Origin: Parapristionchus giblindavisi
Taxonomy: Eukaryota; Nematoda; Chromadorea; Rhabditida; Diplogasteridae
Direction of reading: 5' to 3'
Length of the DNA: 64,000 nucleotides
Assembly (NCBI GenBank): GCA_943737045.1
Contig: CALSFV010000210.1
Location: forward strand, 868,001-932,000
Below, in pieces: positions 28,927-41,109 of the stretch. The translations under genes were made by a program, and so were the position numbers. How positions within the stretch are numbered: position 1 is the stretch's first letter; each line of letters begins with the position of its first letter. The notes beneath the pieces are model-generated. The model did not search any database, had not been told where the DNA came from, and saw only the letters and a program-made list of their open reading frames with translations.

Positions 28927-29259
28927 TGAAGTGTGTCTCGTTGGAGAAACTTCTCACCAAACCCTCATCGTTTCTCTCCGAGGTCGCGATCATGCATCGG
29001 ATGAACCATGACGACGTCGTACGACTCTACGGTGTTGTACTCGACACCCGAAAGATCATGATTGTGAGTGATCTTTGATCTTTGGATATACCGTAAATTC
29101 GAAGAAGTAGTACTTCTGTCGTTTGTCCAGTGCCGACAGGGATAGTGCCGTTGAGTAGGACGGTGGCAATTCCAACGAGCAGTGATAGGACTTGGTCGTT
29201 CGATACAGTAGGGCTGACATATAGCGTTGTGAACATGAATTGTATTATATTATATTATA

Positions 29260-29379
29260 TAAAATATTCTGTTATATTTTATTATATTGATTTATTATAA
29301 TTGTTGCTATCAGATCTCAAGTTATAGTGATGACGATAATAATAGTAATACTTATCACTGCGGTGAGACATGGGGTAAT
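29260..29379. repeat. AT-rich simple-sequence tract
   Basis: Runs of tatattatat type and gacgataataatagtaata; low complexity, intronic to the kinase fragment. No other signal. Confidence 0.6.
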
Positions 29380-29436
29380 CATACATTTTCGGTGCCCTCG
29401 CCGTTGATTTTTATATAGTGGGTCAATTCTCGAAAT

Positions 29437-29932
29437 ATAATATCTTTATGTGCGTTTCAGGTAAGAATGATAATGAGATACATAGGGAAATGCATTAGGG
29501 ACACATAAATACAATACCATAACGAGGTAGTAAGGTTGAATAAATACATAATGACGATAAAACTTTAGTTACAAAGCATAGGTAGAAATACAATTACGAA
29601 AGACTTTGACAGTAGGACAGATTATGGTAGAATTAGGCAGTATATTCCAAGAATTGACAACTCTGTTTGAGATAAAGTTTAAAAAACGTTTGGATTTACA
29701 ATTATATTTGACAAGTTGGAAATTATTTCTGCGAGAGGAGTATCTATTGTAGGAAAATGATAATCGGAAGATAGATGAATTGTCAAATTCTATGAATCTA
29801 TTAAGTGCCTTATAAGTGAAACATAAATCAATAAGTGCGCGTCTACGTTCAAGTGGTTCGAGATTTAGAGCTAACAAACGGTCAGAATATGATATGCGAG
29901 GTTGGAGACATTTATGCGAGGTTGGAGACATT
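29437..29932 (-). mobile_element. 5'-truncated non-LTR retrotransposon inside a MITE
   Basis: Minus-strand insert with 4-bp duplication AAAT (29433-29436 and 29933-29936). It codes for a second reverse-transcriptase C-terminus (29569-29931) with SYSDRLLALNLEPLERRR, DLCFTYKALNRF and FISNRVVNSWNILP. The 5' side carries a tandem atgcgaggttggagacat. Truncation and 4-bp duplications match the copy at 23954-24445, so the same machinery probably made both. Confidence 0.87.
29569..29931 (-). pseudogene. Reverse transcriptase C-terminal fragment (LINE), second copy
   Basis: About 120 codons ending with a short ...STYAL tail. The order of blocks is the same as in the 23989-24339 copy (RLLALNLEPLERRR, FTYKALN, FISNRVVNSWN), but identity is only moderate, so it belongs to a related but distinct subfamily. 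The active-site palm and the endonuclease are missing. Confidence 0.78.
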
Positions 29933-30933
29933 AAATAGGGTGGGTTGATTCACAAAATTCGTTATTTTCGCTTAAAAATCGTCATTTTAAGGCTTATTTA
30001 AAAAAGTGGCCTAAAATGGGCCTTTTATAGTGGGTCAATCCTCGCACTGCGAGGGTATGGCAATGTATGGGAGTAATTGGTTTTCCAATTCCTTCAACTT
30101 GTGGCACAGGAATGATGATAGTGACAATTGATCTTTGATCTCTGTTATTTGAACCCTGATCGATCGATTATACTACTGTCTATTATTTCAGGTATCGGAA
30201 CTGTCGTCATCAGGTTCACTGCACGCGTGCCTTCTCAATCCCTCGCTGCCTCGACGCATTCTCCGTGCGAGTCTTGTGTAATTTCGCCGTCCAGGTATCG
30301 TCGTTTTTCAACAATTGAAAATTACACTTATTCCTTTACAATGGCCTCGCAACTGTGATTGATTGATTATTGTTGCCATATGTCGAATAGCTACGTTACA
30401 CATTTTCAAAAAGCGGCACGGTTTTTCGATTCTTCGTGAAAAATTCAATTTCTGATGTTCTATTCTAAAAAGGAGTCAATTTCTTGAAACAGAGCATCTC
30501 GCATGAGAATTCTGTCTGTGAGCAGCGCGAGATTCTTGTCTATGCGGATTTATGTTTCACTCATTTCATATCAGTTATTTACATATGCCCTAGTTGATGA
30601 AGAGTCCGTAGATTCTCCGTAGAAATAGAAGCCTATTTTTTTCGTGTTTCTAAACCCGAACGAAAATGGGAAAATCATTCGCAAAATTTATAATTATATA
30701 TATTGTTTTTCTAAGAAAAGATTTGCCACAGTAATTGTGTGGGGAAATTGGGAAAGGGGATAGACGATCTAGGCATAGGTTAGGTTATTTTTTTAAATGT
30801 GAAAGAATAGGGGAAAGATGAGAGATAGGTGCTCGTTGTAGATCGTCCCAGGCATGGCGTACCTCGAGTGGCAGCGTCTCATCCTCAGGGGAATCTCGCC
30901 GAACGGAATGTACTCGTGTTCTCGGCGCCCAAG

Positions 30934-31124
<191 letters not shown>

Positions 31125-31318
31125 GCGAGTAGTATTGCTCTGACCGAGAGCGTACGGTGCGCTTTTCGGTTCTATTTATCTTCTGTGAGAAGTGGAGTGT
31201 AGATTAAACTCTACCTGGCAGATCGAGGTTTCATCCAGTCCATGATTGGTTAAAATACTTTGTTATCTGATCGATACTCCTTTTATTCTTCTCACTGCAG
31301 ATACACTATACTAGAGCA

Positions 31319-31326
31319 TTATAATA

Positions 31327-31389
<63 letters not shown>

Positions 31390-31390
31390 G
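31319..31390 (+). repeat. (ATA)n microsatellite
   Basis: About 72 bp of ATA/TAA repeat ending 7 bases before kinase exon 4, complementary in sequence to the ATT tract on the other side of the short 31123-31318 spacer. The two could pair in RNA and loop out the intron. Confidence 0.95.
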
Positions 31391-32167
31391 TTACAGGTGA
31401 AAATCTTCGACTTTGGTCTGTCTCACTCGCTGGGAGTCGGCGAGGACTACTACAGGGGGCGAATTCTCGCCCATGCTGAGGGCTGCCTTCGCCTGGTGGC
31501 CCCCGAGTGCATCAACTACCTCAAGGTAATCGATTGATATTGATTGATTTTTTGACTAAATGAATGACTACCGTATCTTTCATGGTATTGATGGATAGGG
31601 ATGATGGTATTCCGTAGATCCCAGAAGAGTTGTATGTCATGTACTCTTTTTGATGAATAAAAAGTGGCCCGATTTCAAGTTCTACCGCATATTATAGATG
31701 TAACTGATCTACCACATATTCCTAGATTGGTTTCAAGGCTCAAAACGCATGGACAAAAAGCTCACAATGTGGTCGAGCGAAAATGTTTGCCGGCTATGGT
31801 ACAAAAGCTACGAAAAAGAGGCGAGATAATATGTAAAATGAGGAGGGTATATGTAAAATGAGGAGGGTCTCTGCTTTTTGTTTTCAGTTTCTGACTTTTG
31901 AACAGCGCATAATTTACTTGCATATTTACCTACGATCTTCCGCATTTCATGAACCTTTTTTCCTGTTCGTTAACGGTTCTTTGTGCTCTTATCAAAGGTC
32001 GCGAAAAGAAATGCGCATCGTTTCTTCGTTTTATACACTCTCTTTCTCCTCTTTATTTTTTTCTTTTCGCAAATTTTGAACACCACATCAAAGGGACCTA
32101 TTGTTGTTTTAAATAAATCCACGATATTTTGGCTTTGACCACTAGTTCTTATCCTCTGGTTGTACAG

Positions 32168-34279
32168 TACTCCTTCAGAACGGCTACCTTCTCCGCACTA
32201 CGGTAGACAGCGATACGGGAGATTTGCTGGACACTTGGACGAGATATCTGGGCACGAGACCCGTGAAGCTCTTCCGTGTCAAGATCCACAATATGGATGC
32301 GGTAAGTGGGGGTTATTGATTGATCGGTAGGTATTATTGATTGATTATTAGGGATTATTGATTGATTAGTAGGAATTATTGATTGATTAGTAGGGATTAT
32401 TGATTGATCAGTAGGTATTATTGATTGATTAGTAGGGATTATTGATTGATTAGTAGGGATTATTGATTGATCAGTAGGTATTATTGATTGATTAGTAGGG
32501 ATTATTGATTGATCAGTAGGGATTATTGATTGATTAGTAGGGATTATTGATTGATTAGTAGGGATTATTGATTGATTAGTAGGGATTATTGATTGATCAG
32601 TAGGTATTATTGATTGATTAGTAGGGATTATTGATTGATTAGTAGGGATTATTGATTGATTAGTAGGGATTATTGATTGATTAGTAGGGATTATTGATTG
32701 ATCAGTAGGTATTATTGATTGATTAGTAGGGATTATTGATTGATTAGTAGGGATTATTGATTGATTAGTAGGGATTATTGATTGATCAGTAGGTATTATT
32801 GATTGATTAGTAGGGATTATTGATTGATCAGTAGGGATTATTGATTGATTAGTAGGGATTATTGATTGATTAGTAGGGATTATCGATTGATTAGTAGGGA
32901 TTATCGATTGATTAGTAGGGATTATTGATTGATTAGTAGGGATTATTGATTGATCAGTAGGTGTTATTGATTGATTAGTAGGGATTATTGATTGATCAGT
33001 AGGGATTATTGATTGATTAGTAGGGATTATTGATTGATTAGTAGGGATTATCGATTGATTAGTAGGGATTATCGATTGATTAGTAGGGATTATTGATTGA
33101 TTAGTAGGGATTATTGATTGATCAGTAGGTATTATTGATTGATTAGTAGGGATTATTGATTGATCAGTAGGTATTATTGATTGATTAGTAGGGATTATTG
33201 ATTGATTAGTAGGGATTATTGATTGATCAGTAGGGATTATCGATTGATTAGTAGGGATTATTGATTGATTAGTAGGGATTATTGATTGATCAGTAGGTAT
33301 TATTGATTGATTAGTAGGGATTATTGATTGATCAGTAGGGATTATTGATTGATTAGTAGGGATTATTGATTGATTAGTAGGGATTATCGATTGATTAGTA
33401 GGGATTATTGATTGATTAGTAGGGATTATTGATTGATCAGTAGGTATTATTGATTGATTAGTAGGGATTATTGATTGATCAGTAGGTATTATTGATTGAT
33501 TAGTAGGGATTATTGATTGATTAGTAGGGATTATTGATTGATCAGTAGGGATTATCGATTGATTAGTAGGGATTATTGATTGATTAGTAGGGATTATTGA
33601 TTGATCAGTAGGTATTATTGATTGATTAGTAGGGATTATTGATTGATCAGTAGGGATTATTGATTGATCAGTAGGGATTATTGATTGATTAGTAGGGATT
33701 ATTGATTGATTAGTAGGGATTATCGATTGATTAGTAGGGATTATCGATTGATTAGTAGGGATTATTGATTGACACTGCTAGTTCGTATTTTAGATAGGCT
33801 TTATCTTTATTTGCATATATTCCTTTGAGCGTGTTCAACCAATCAACAAATCGTTCAACGTGTTCAACGAATCGACGTCTTGGTGCAATATGACATTTCT
33901 GCGCGCTACTTACTGTAATATTAGCCTGCAAAACCGGAGTACGTTCTACGCTTGTCCCAAAGCGCCAAAAAATTAAATAACTAATAATACAATTTCTTGA
34001 TTAGTGTTCGATAATTGGATTTTTTGTTGATCGATTAATCGAATAATATTGATTTTTCTAGCAGATCATGTGCGCCTCATCTCGCTCTTGGCTCCTGTAT
34101 CATTTCCAGAACCAATTCCATCTCACTCCACTCAGGTATCGATTGATTTTGGATCGATTGATGCCTTACTGCTACCGTAATCCCCTTCTTTGCAGTTACA
34201 CTCCACTCGAGTGCCCCGTTGGCTTCGTGTCTGAGCAGTGCCCCAAGGGCATCGTCGCCATCACGGACAATACCCTGAG
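32168..34279 (+). pseudogene. SF3B3: SF3B3 (SF3b130) fragment, three exons
   Basis: Three exons with clean GT-AG borders and compatible phases. Exon 1 (32168-32301): LLQNGYLLRTTVDSDTGDLL...[14 protein letters not shown]. Exon 2 (34065-34135): SSRSWLLYHFQNQFHLTPL. Exon 3 (34196-34279): LECPVGFVSEQCPKGIVAI, then NTLR. These are the consecutive human-like segments NGxLLRT..[30 protein letters not shown]...RFHLTPL and GFASEQCPEGIVAISTNTLR of the U2 snRNP subunit SF3B3, in its beta-propeller region. About 100 of roughly 1,200 residues are present. The next expected exon (ILALEKLG-like) is not found; the sequence after the exon-3 donor gives stops. No frameshift in what remains, but DTR has become DTW. 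Likely a truncated duplicate of an essential gene that must exist elsewhere. Confidence 0.85.
32316..33772 (+). repeat. 21-bp minisatellite (about 69 copies) in the SF3B3 intron
   Basis: Unit ATTATTGATTGATTAGTAGGG, starting 14 bases after the exon-1 donor. Variant letters (gatTag/gatCag, taggG/taggT, taTTg/taTCg) repeat in larger blocks, so it too grew by multi-unit duplication. The unit is built from the ATTGATTG motif seen in many introns here. Confidence 0.97.
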
Positions 34280-34795
34280 GTATTGATTCACTTGGAGATT
34301 ATATTGATTGATTTGTACTTCCTTCCAGAATGTAATAATTCCGCCAGGGGGGCACTATTTTAAATGAATTTTTGTGTGAGCATGCGTGATGGAGGGAAAC
34401 CTTTGTCAAATACCGTAATCTAATCAGCCAGAAACAATAGATTTTGTGGCGCGAATTGTAAAATTTTCAAACCCTTTGTTGGAATTCATCGTTTTCCGAA
34501 TATAACTTTTGATCTGGCTCTCAAATCTAAACATGATATGATGATTCTACTCGTTTCATTGACTAGCATCCTTCTCTGAATGAACGTATGAAAAAAACGA
34601 AATACTGTAACTCGCGCGTCTCACATGGATTATGGTAGAGCGCAATTTTTCTGGTTGCATCGTCACAACACGGCATGCATTAAACAGGGCGAAACATTGT
34701 GAACAATTATCATGATAATTATGTCTATACAAAAGTTCTGACAATGAGTTTCTTTACCAAAAAACCGTTAATGAACAACCCTTTGTTCAAGCTCA
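34280..34795. other. No gene recognised
   Basis: AT-rich sequence after the last SF3B3 exon. Reading on from the exon-3 donor or from nearby acceptors gives stops at once; no repeat family was recognised. Confidence 0.5.
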
Positions 34796-34953
34796 GGTAT
34801 TTCCAAACTAGCAGCCTACTTAAATTGCGTCACTGACTAGAAGTTTACTGCAAGTGAAACAAAATTTGGCGAAATGCATGCAGTATTATACATCACTTGC
34901 AGTGAACTCACGTCTAACTATACTTGAAGTAGACTTGCAAGTTTTGCAATACC
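34796..34953. mobile_element. Foldback MITE, GGTATTTCCAAACT family
   Basis: 158 bp with inverted ends GGTATTTCCAAACTAGCA / GCAAGTTTTGCAATACC and inner complements (gaagtttactgcaagtg / cacttgcagtgaactcac). A second copy, split by a nest of other elements, runs from 40392 to about 44336; a third degraded relative is at about 53561-53668. Confidence 0.75.
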
Positions 34954-35198
34954 AGAAATGCAAAAGAAGTCCTTCGGGTGATCACAGCTAGGCCAGTGAT
35001 TCTTTCATAAACATTTGTATACTCATCATAATTACTTTCATTTAGATGGTCCTTCTTCTTGTGCAGATCTGCAATCTCTCATCGCTCAACTTCATTTTTC
35101 ACCGATTTTCAATCACTATTCTTCCGAAATTTTTTTTTTCATTTCGTCTCATTCGCATTATCTTTTTATGTTTTTGTTTGTTCTCCTCTCATGTTTGA

Positions 35199-37425
35199 TT
35201 TAAGAGACCGGCTCGGTAAGACTCGAGCATTTTGACCCCCTGCCGGACATTCGCGAGGACTTTCGATCTGGCCCTCAATACTTTCATCATAGACACATAC
35301 CGGGGGGAGACCGATGAAAGTTATAGTGAAAATGCCCTTAGGCTCAAACCCGGCTCACATATGTCGCATAAAATAAAAAATTGAAAAATTCATAACTTTT
35401 CAATCGTGATAGCTAGCAGCGTTATTTCTTTTTATTGGTGAATAACATGTCATGCGCCCTTATAAACACAGCTGAGCAGTAATTTCATATCGTTCTGGAT
35501 ATGTTTTTTCGTGTATGATTTTCCGATTTTTCCTCTTCCATCCTCGTTGAAGAGAGACGGCAAGCATTGACATAGTACATATTGTAGCCCTGACACTTCT
35601 GTACATGATGGTCACATTCCCTTGGAAATCCAACTTTTCTGAAGCATCGAGAATTGCAACTGAATGTGAGATATGTGTAATTTGCAAAAATCGAAAATTA
35701 AATTTCTTGTAAATCGCAAGAGTAGTAGGTAGCTTTATTATGCCTTTTTACTTGTAGTGATGCGCCTACACAGAAAAAATATTCAAGTAGACTCAGACTA
35801 AATTTTTAAAAAATTTTAAAAATAATTATTTTATTTTTATTTTTTTCAACCCTGACATTGAGTCGACCGTCAAGGCAAGTTGATTCATAGGGCGGATGGT
35901 AGCTGATGCATGTCCGTTTGCGAAAACAACTGCCACGAAAAGAATCGTCGTTTCGCAGATCTAGAATTTATTTTTTTAATTATCAAACTTGAATATTTAT
36001 ATGTTTCTTTCACATAAATCGGTTGGAAGGTGGCGTATGGCAACCAAAGCTGTACCATTGTTATCAGTAGGAGTGTACTGTACTGCACTACCGTAACCGT
36101 CAGGAATCACGAACTAACTTTTTTTCAGTCGACCCATGATTCACAACCATGACCCCGGGTTCATGGTTGAGAATAGCTGAGGTCGAAAAATTCATGATGA
36201 TCCCAGACCAAATACTATTTGGCATTATATCAATAGTGGGCCAACTTTTATTTTTATGGATACCATAGCTCGAATTACCGTAATCTAGCTACCGTACCCT
36301 ATAATAATGTGGTGAAATTCTCGGAAAATTCAAGTGCGTGCCTTACAATTACTGTAGTTTGGGTTACGGTATCCAGAAAACTAGAAGTTGTCTCACTGTT
36401 GATATATTGCCAAATAGTATTTGGTCTGGGATCATCATGAATTTTTCGACCTCAGCTATTCTCAACCATGAACCCCGGGTCATGGTTGAGAATCATGGGT
36501 CGACTGAAAAAAAATCAGTTCGCGATTCCTGACGATTATGGTATTCAAGTACAGTTCACTCCCACTGATAACAATGGTACAGCTTTGGTTGCCATACGCC
36601 ACCTTCCAACCGATTTATGTGAAAGAAACATGTATTTTTTCAAGTTTGATAATTAAAAAAATAAATTCTAGATCTGCGAAACGACGATTCTTTTCGTGGC
36701 AGTTGTTTTCGCAAACGGACATGCATCAGCTACCATCCGCCCTATGAATCAACTTGCCTTGACGGTCGACTCAATGTCAGGGTTGAAAAAAATAAAAATG
36801 AAATAATTATTTTTTAAAATTTAAAAAAAATGTAGTCTGAGTCTACTAGTATATTTTTTCTGTGTAGGCACATCACTACAAGTAAAATGACATAATAAAG
36901 CTACCTACTACTCTTGCGATTTACAAGAAATTTAATTTTCGATTTTTACAAATTACACATATCTCACATTCAGTTGCAATTCTCGATGCTTCAGAAAAGT
37001 TGGATTTCCAAGGGAATGTGACCATCATGTACAGAAGTGTCAGGGCTACAATATGTACTATGTCAATGCTTGCCGTCTCTCTTCAACGAGGATGGAAGAG
37101 GAAAAATCGGAAAATCATACACGAAAAAACATATCCAGAACGACATGATATTACTGCTCAACTGTGTTTGTAAGAGTGCATGATATGTTATTCACCAATA
37201 AAAAGAAATAAAAGTCCTAGCTATCGCGATTGAAAAGTTATGAATTTTTCAATTTTTTATTTTATGCGACATATGTGAGCCGGGTTTGAGCCTAAGGGCA
37301 TTTTCACTATAACTTTCATCGGTCTCCCCCCGGTATGTGTCTATGATGAAAGTATTGAGGGCCAGATCGAAAGTCCTCGCGAATGTCCGGACCATGCTCG
37401 AGTCTTACCGAGCCGGTCTCTTAAA
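35199..37425. mobile_element. 2.2-kb foldback transposon with about 1-kb arms
   Basis: Ends TTTAAGAGACCGGCTCGGTA and its complement. Almost the whole length is palindromic: the left arm to about 36290 matches the reverse complement of 36340 onward (for example ccggggggagaccgatgaaag / ctttcatcggtctccccccgg). Its centre contains a piece of the GATCGATT/GTCGACCCA MITE family (about 36030-36640) also present at 41.5-41.9 and 48.3-49.0 kb. No transposase was found. Short frames in this interval are mirror artefacts of the palindrome. Confidence 0.9.
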
Positions 37426-37949
37426 GAATTCAAAATGGGGACACGGGATGGAATATGAATATGTATTGGGTGGATGAATGTATGAACCACCTGAGTTGTG
37501 ATTCAGAGTACTCTATGGGTTTACTTTTAAATACTCAGTATACCGTTAAAACTTGAAAAAAGTGGCAAATTTTGAAGAAAAAAGGGGATATTGAAAACGC
37601 GGGAATTTACAAATCGGTAGAGTTTGATTTTGTAAGATTTTACGAAAAACGCTATCCAGACTCACCAATAATGCCGGTGCCGCGCGATCGTAAAGTACCA
37701 CTTTACCCTAATCATACCCATTTTTCTGCGTGCACACTTCATACCTTCATTGATTTTCTTAGTTTAAAATGATTCAATTCTATTCACTATAAGCGGAAAA
37801 ACCAGCCCAGGATTTTGCAAAACAACCCATCGTCTATCCCATTGGCTTACTTGCACAGTGTCTGAATTGCGTACTTGTGGTCGTTGACATGACGTCTTTT
37901 TTTGAAATAGTTTCATGCTTCTAAAACTGCCTATATAGCGACGCAAGCT

Positions 37950-38430
37950 CCTAACCTTCTGCCTGCGGCACTACTCTAGAAGCCCGGACCAGGGGGCGGG
38001 GCCTAAAATATGCGCACATTCTACCACTAGTCCGCACACTTCCACCTATCCTCCTAACTCCGCCCACTTCAATTCTCTAACTCCTTTCTCTTGTCTGGGT
38101 GTCTCAAGCGCTCTCTCACGATCGCACACTCTCGTGCATCGCCCACTCCTTCTCTGACGCACTCCTCCTTTCCCTCACTCTCTCTCCCCCTCCTGGAGCG
38201 CGCGCGAGGTGGTGTGCGTGCTCTTTCTGCAGCGCGGAGCACCTGCCTATAAAAGGCCCGTTCCCTTGATGCTCTGCTCAGTCTGGCTCTCTCCCTTCGT
38301 GGTAAGGCGGGGTGCACTGTCCCCCGTCAGACTGAGCTGCCCCTAGGGAAGGGGTGGGGCTTTAGGCCCCTTTTGGACGGGGGGCGGGGCCTCCTGCCTG
38401 CTCGGGCCCTAACACCACGTTATGCTCTCA
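37950..38430 (+). other. GC-rich island in AT-rich surroundings
   Basis: Marked rise in G+C and CpG (cggggcggggcc, gcgcgcgcgagg, ggggcggggcct) over about 480 bp. No convincing open frame in either strand. With the TATA/initiator pair inside it, it may be a solo LTR or a true promoter; I cannot place LTR ends or a target duplication with confidence. Confidence 0.5.
38248..38283 (+). promoter_or_regulatory. TATA box plus initiator at canonical spacing
   Basis: TATAAAAG at 38248-38255 and TCAGTC at 38278-38283, placing the initiator A about 32 bases downstream of the TATA start, the textbook metazoan spacing. Transcription would run to the right. No coding exon follows within 1 kb. Confidence 0.5.
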
Positions 38431-38569
38431 ACAACCCCAAATAGATTTATACAATGAACAACAATCGGTGTCTTGACGGGATCGAGCCAGAAACGACAGA
38501 TCACTGTAGCTCCATCAGATAAGAGATGAGATGGGCCTAAAAATATAGCAATCAAATCTGTGCATCTTC

Positions 38570-39290
38570 ACTCTACACTCGGATAATTTTAAATCAGGGC
38601 AAGACACGCTTTTGTACTCGCTGGCTAGAAAACATGACTAGCCAGCTTCTCATTATTAAGATCTGTCGCTACTGGCGAGCCATGCACATTCAAATGTTCT
38701 AACAATATAGCCATAGGATTTAAACCAAACTACAGAAAGTTGTCTTGCCCAGGATTTAAAATTCTCTGAATGTACATAGAACATATGCCTGAAGTCGATC
38801 TTCCTTGAATGTGAGGTAGCCATAGCTTTAGGGGTACTGTAGCAAGTTGTAGCAGAATTCATTATTGATTGATAGTTAAGTCAACTTTCTACAGTATCCC
38901 TATAGATCAAAACGATATCTCACGCCTTGGTATTATTTATTTACTGATTACTAAAATAAACAAATTTACATATAACTACACTCAGATAATTTTAAATCAT
39001 GGCAAGTCACTATTTTGTAATCGTTGGCTAGAAAACATGGCTAGCAAGCTTTTCCAGCTTCCCAGTTTTACGCTCCGGGCAACGTGCGAGCCATGTACAT
39101 TCAAAAGTTTTACAAAATATAGCCATATGATAGAAACCAAACTACAGAATGCTGACTTGGCCAGGTTTTAAAATTATCTGAATATACATTGCCTGAAGTC
39201 GATCTTCCTTGAATGTGAGAAAGCCATAGTTTTAGGGGTACTGTAGCAAGTTGTGGCAGAATTCATTATTGTTTGATAATTAGTCCAACT
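38570..39290 (+). repeat. Tandem duplication, period about 404 bp
   Basis: Two diverged copies: 38572-38880 and 38976-39285. Matching landmarks are gataattttaaatca, ggctagaaaacatg, gcctgaagtcgatcttcct, ttaggggtactgtagcaag and gaattcattattg, the last at 38855 and 39259. No coding sequence recognised in either. Confidence 0.8.
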
Positions 39291-39935
39291 CCCATACTAT
39301 AAACAATGAGCAACAAGACAAAAATACTTTATGCGTGATGAAACTATCAAAGCTTATTCCAGCCACTCAGCCTCAAAGCCATTCAGGAAATCAATCAATA
39401 CGCAAAAAATCAATAAATAGATAGTATACCTATCATCGACCAGTGATTCGCTCGGTACCACCGACGGCCACGTGTTCCTCTTCTGTAGCGGCAAACGGAA
39501 TGAGTACGGTTGCCTCTGCAAGGGGGTACATTGACCTTTCAAAGATCAAACTACAGCCGATCAAAGATGAAAGATCATTCTGGACTACCGTACTTCGGAT
39601 CGACAGTCGAGCGGATCCGGGCGACTCTCCATACGAATTCTTGCCGACGCATGCGTACTCGCCCTCCACAGACGGGGTAACCTACAAATCAGAGGTCAGA
39701 GATCAAAGATCAATCGATTTGAACAATTTTCAAATCGCACTTCAGTTGCTTTAAGTTTCAACAATTTAAATATAAAAAATGCAACCAATGCGCAATTAGA
39801 GAGTATCTTTCATTGGACGAAATATGGAAAATCACCCAAATGCCCCAGTGGAATTCGCAATTCGCCAATAACAAATAACAAGAAGAATATCTCTTCCATT
39901 GGCGCTCCAACAATTTGTGCAAAAAACAACAAAAT

Positions 39936-40038
39936 CAGTGATGGTCTGCGAATATCCCCCGAACTATATTAGTCGTCGGTGGGTACATAAAAATCGTAAA
40001 TTCATTGAAGGGAATGGGATATTCATAGACCATCACTG
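39936..40038. mobile_element. 103-bp foldback MITE (CAGTGATGGTCTGCGAATATCC)
   Basis: Perfect-looking inverted ends CAGTGATGGTCT.CGAATATCCC and GGGATATTCATAGACCATCACTG enclosing a short loop, in the intron of the L1-like relic. Confidence 0.75.
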
Positions 40039-40242
40039 GTCCTATTTTGCGGGTGGGTATTCATAAAAATTTGCGTTTGGGTCTATCCCACGGGGGGGGG
40101 GGGGGATAGACATGGACCATCTCTCTCTGAACATAATTCTCACCTTGGTCAGCACGTGCTTGCCGCGCCCGTGACTGTTCGACTTCACGATGTTGTGCTC
40201 GAGTCCGGCGAGCGTCGTAATCTGCAAAGTGGGCGCGTAAAT

Positions 40243-40354
40243 ATTAAAGGGAGCGTAGCCTCACTCAATGGTCTCTTCGACTCTCGTTGTTAGAGAACAG
40301 AAAAATAGTGTGCGCAATAAAGAGACCATTGAGTGAGGTAACGCTCCCTTTAAT
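40243..40354. mobile_element. 112-bp foldback MITE (ATTAAAGGGAGCG)
   Basis: Almost fully palindromic: ATTAAAGGGAGCGTAGCCTC / GAGGTAACGCTCCCTTTAAT with inner caatggtctctt / aagagaccattg. A diverged copy is at 28165-28314. Confidence 0.85.
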
Positions 40355-41109
40355 GGCTGGCCAGTGACGGAAGAGTGGCCGGCCACACTCGGGTATTTCA
40401 AAACTAATCGTTTACTTATCATTCCCACATGAAGTAGATTTGCAAATCTACTTCTAGTTAGACGTAAGTTTACCGCAAGTAGTGTACAGTACCGTGCAAA
40501 AGTCTGGACGCATAATTCGAATCGTTATCGGCCTCGCTTTAATTTTATTATATAGCATGAACATTGGAGAAAATTATGATGGTATCGATTATTACCTACG
40601 GCGATGAAATGATTTCATCATACTTGAAATTCCAAGGTGTGATCGTAAAAACACAACGTCTATTCTCACAACGGAATAGTCTCAGCTTGCATTTTTCTAA
40701 CTGGATGAAATTTTGGAAAGGCATAGCAGAACGAATCGTAAGAACAAATTTAAAAAAGATCCTGGCGCGGAATAGCCAGAAAAGCGTTCCAAAGTTTTGA
40801 CCCATGTTCAGTTAAGTTTCACACACTCTGCGTCAAAACGATTTTTCGTTTAATGGTCTATTCCTTAAAAGTAGAGAACAAGTGGTTAAGTGCAATCCTT
40901 TTTTTGGCAATGATAGCGGGTTCTATGCCGCAATGCTCCTAATTTTTTTTGCATTTTTTCAGAGTTCGATAAATATTCGATAAATGTACATTTCTTAATT
41001 TTACAATTTAAATATTAAAGTATTCACTTTATTGATCTTGCCAACTGTGTGAGACCAGATATTATTTTTTTAAACGTAGTTTTATTCAGGTGTTTCGGAG
41101 ACTATTTCT

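Larger units (their letters stand above)
29380..30069. mobile_element. hAT-type MITE (CATACATT...AATGTATG), split by a LINE
   Basis: Termini CATACATTTTCGGTGCCCTCG and CGAGGGTATGGCAATGTATG are inverted repeats. The flanks ggggtaat / ggagtaat form an 8-bp target duplication with one mismatch. An uninterrupted 186-bp copy is at 46543-46728, which shows that 29437-29932 was inserted later at 'ctcgaaat|agggtggg'. Confidence 0.88.

Noticed and set aside
29027..29236. 69-codon minus-strand frame across kinase exon 1
   Set aside because: Shadow of the plus-strand kinase exon, which has the splice sites and motif matches.
36338..36747. Plus-strand frames mirrored by a similar minus-strand frame at 35885-36088
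   Set aside because: Mirror images of the same foldback arm; palindromic DNA gives paired frames.
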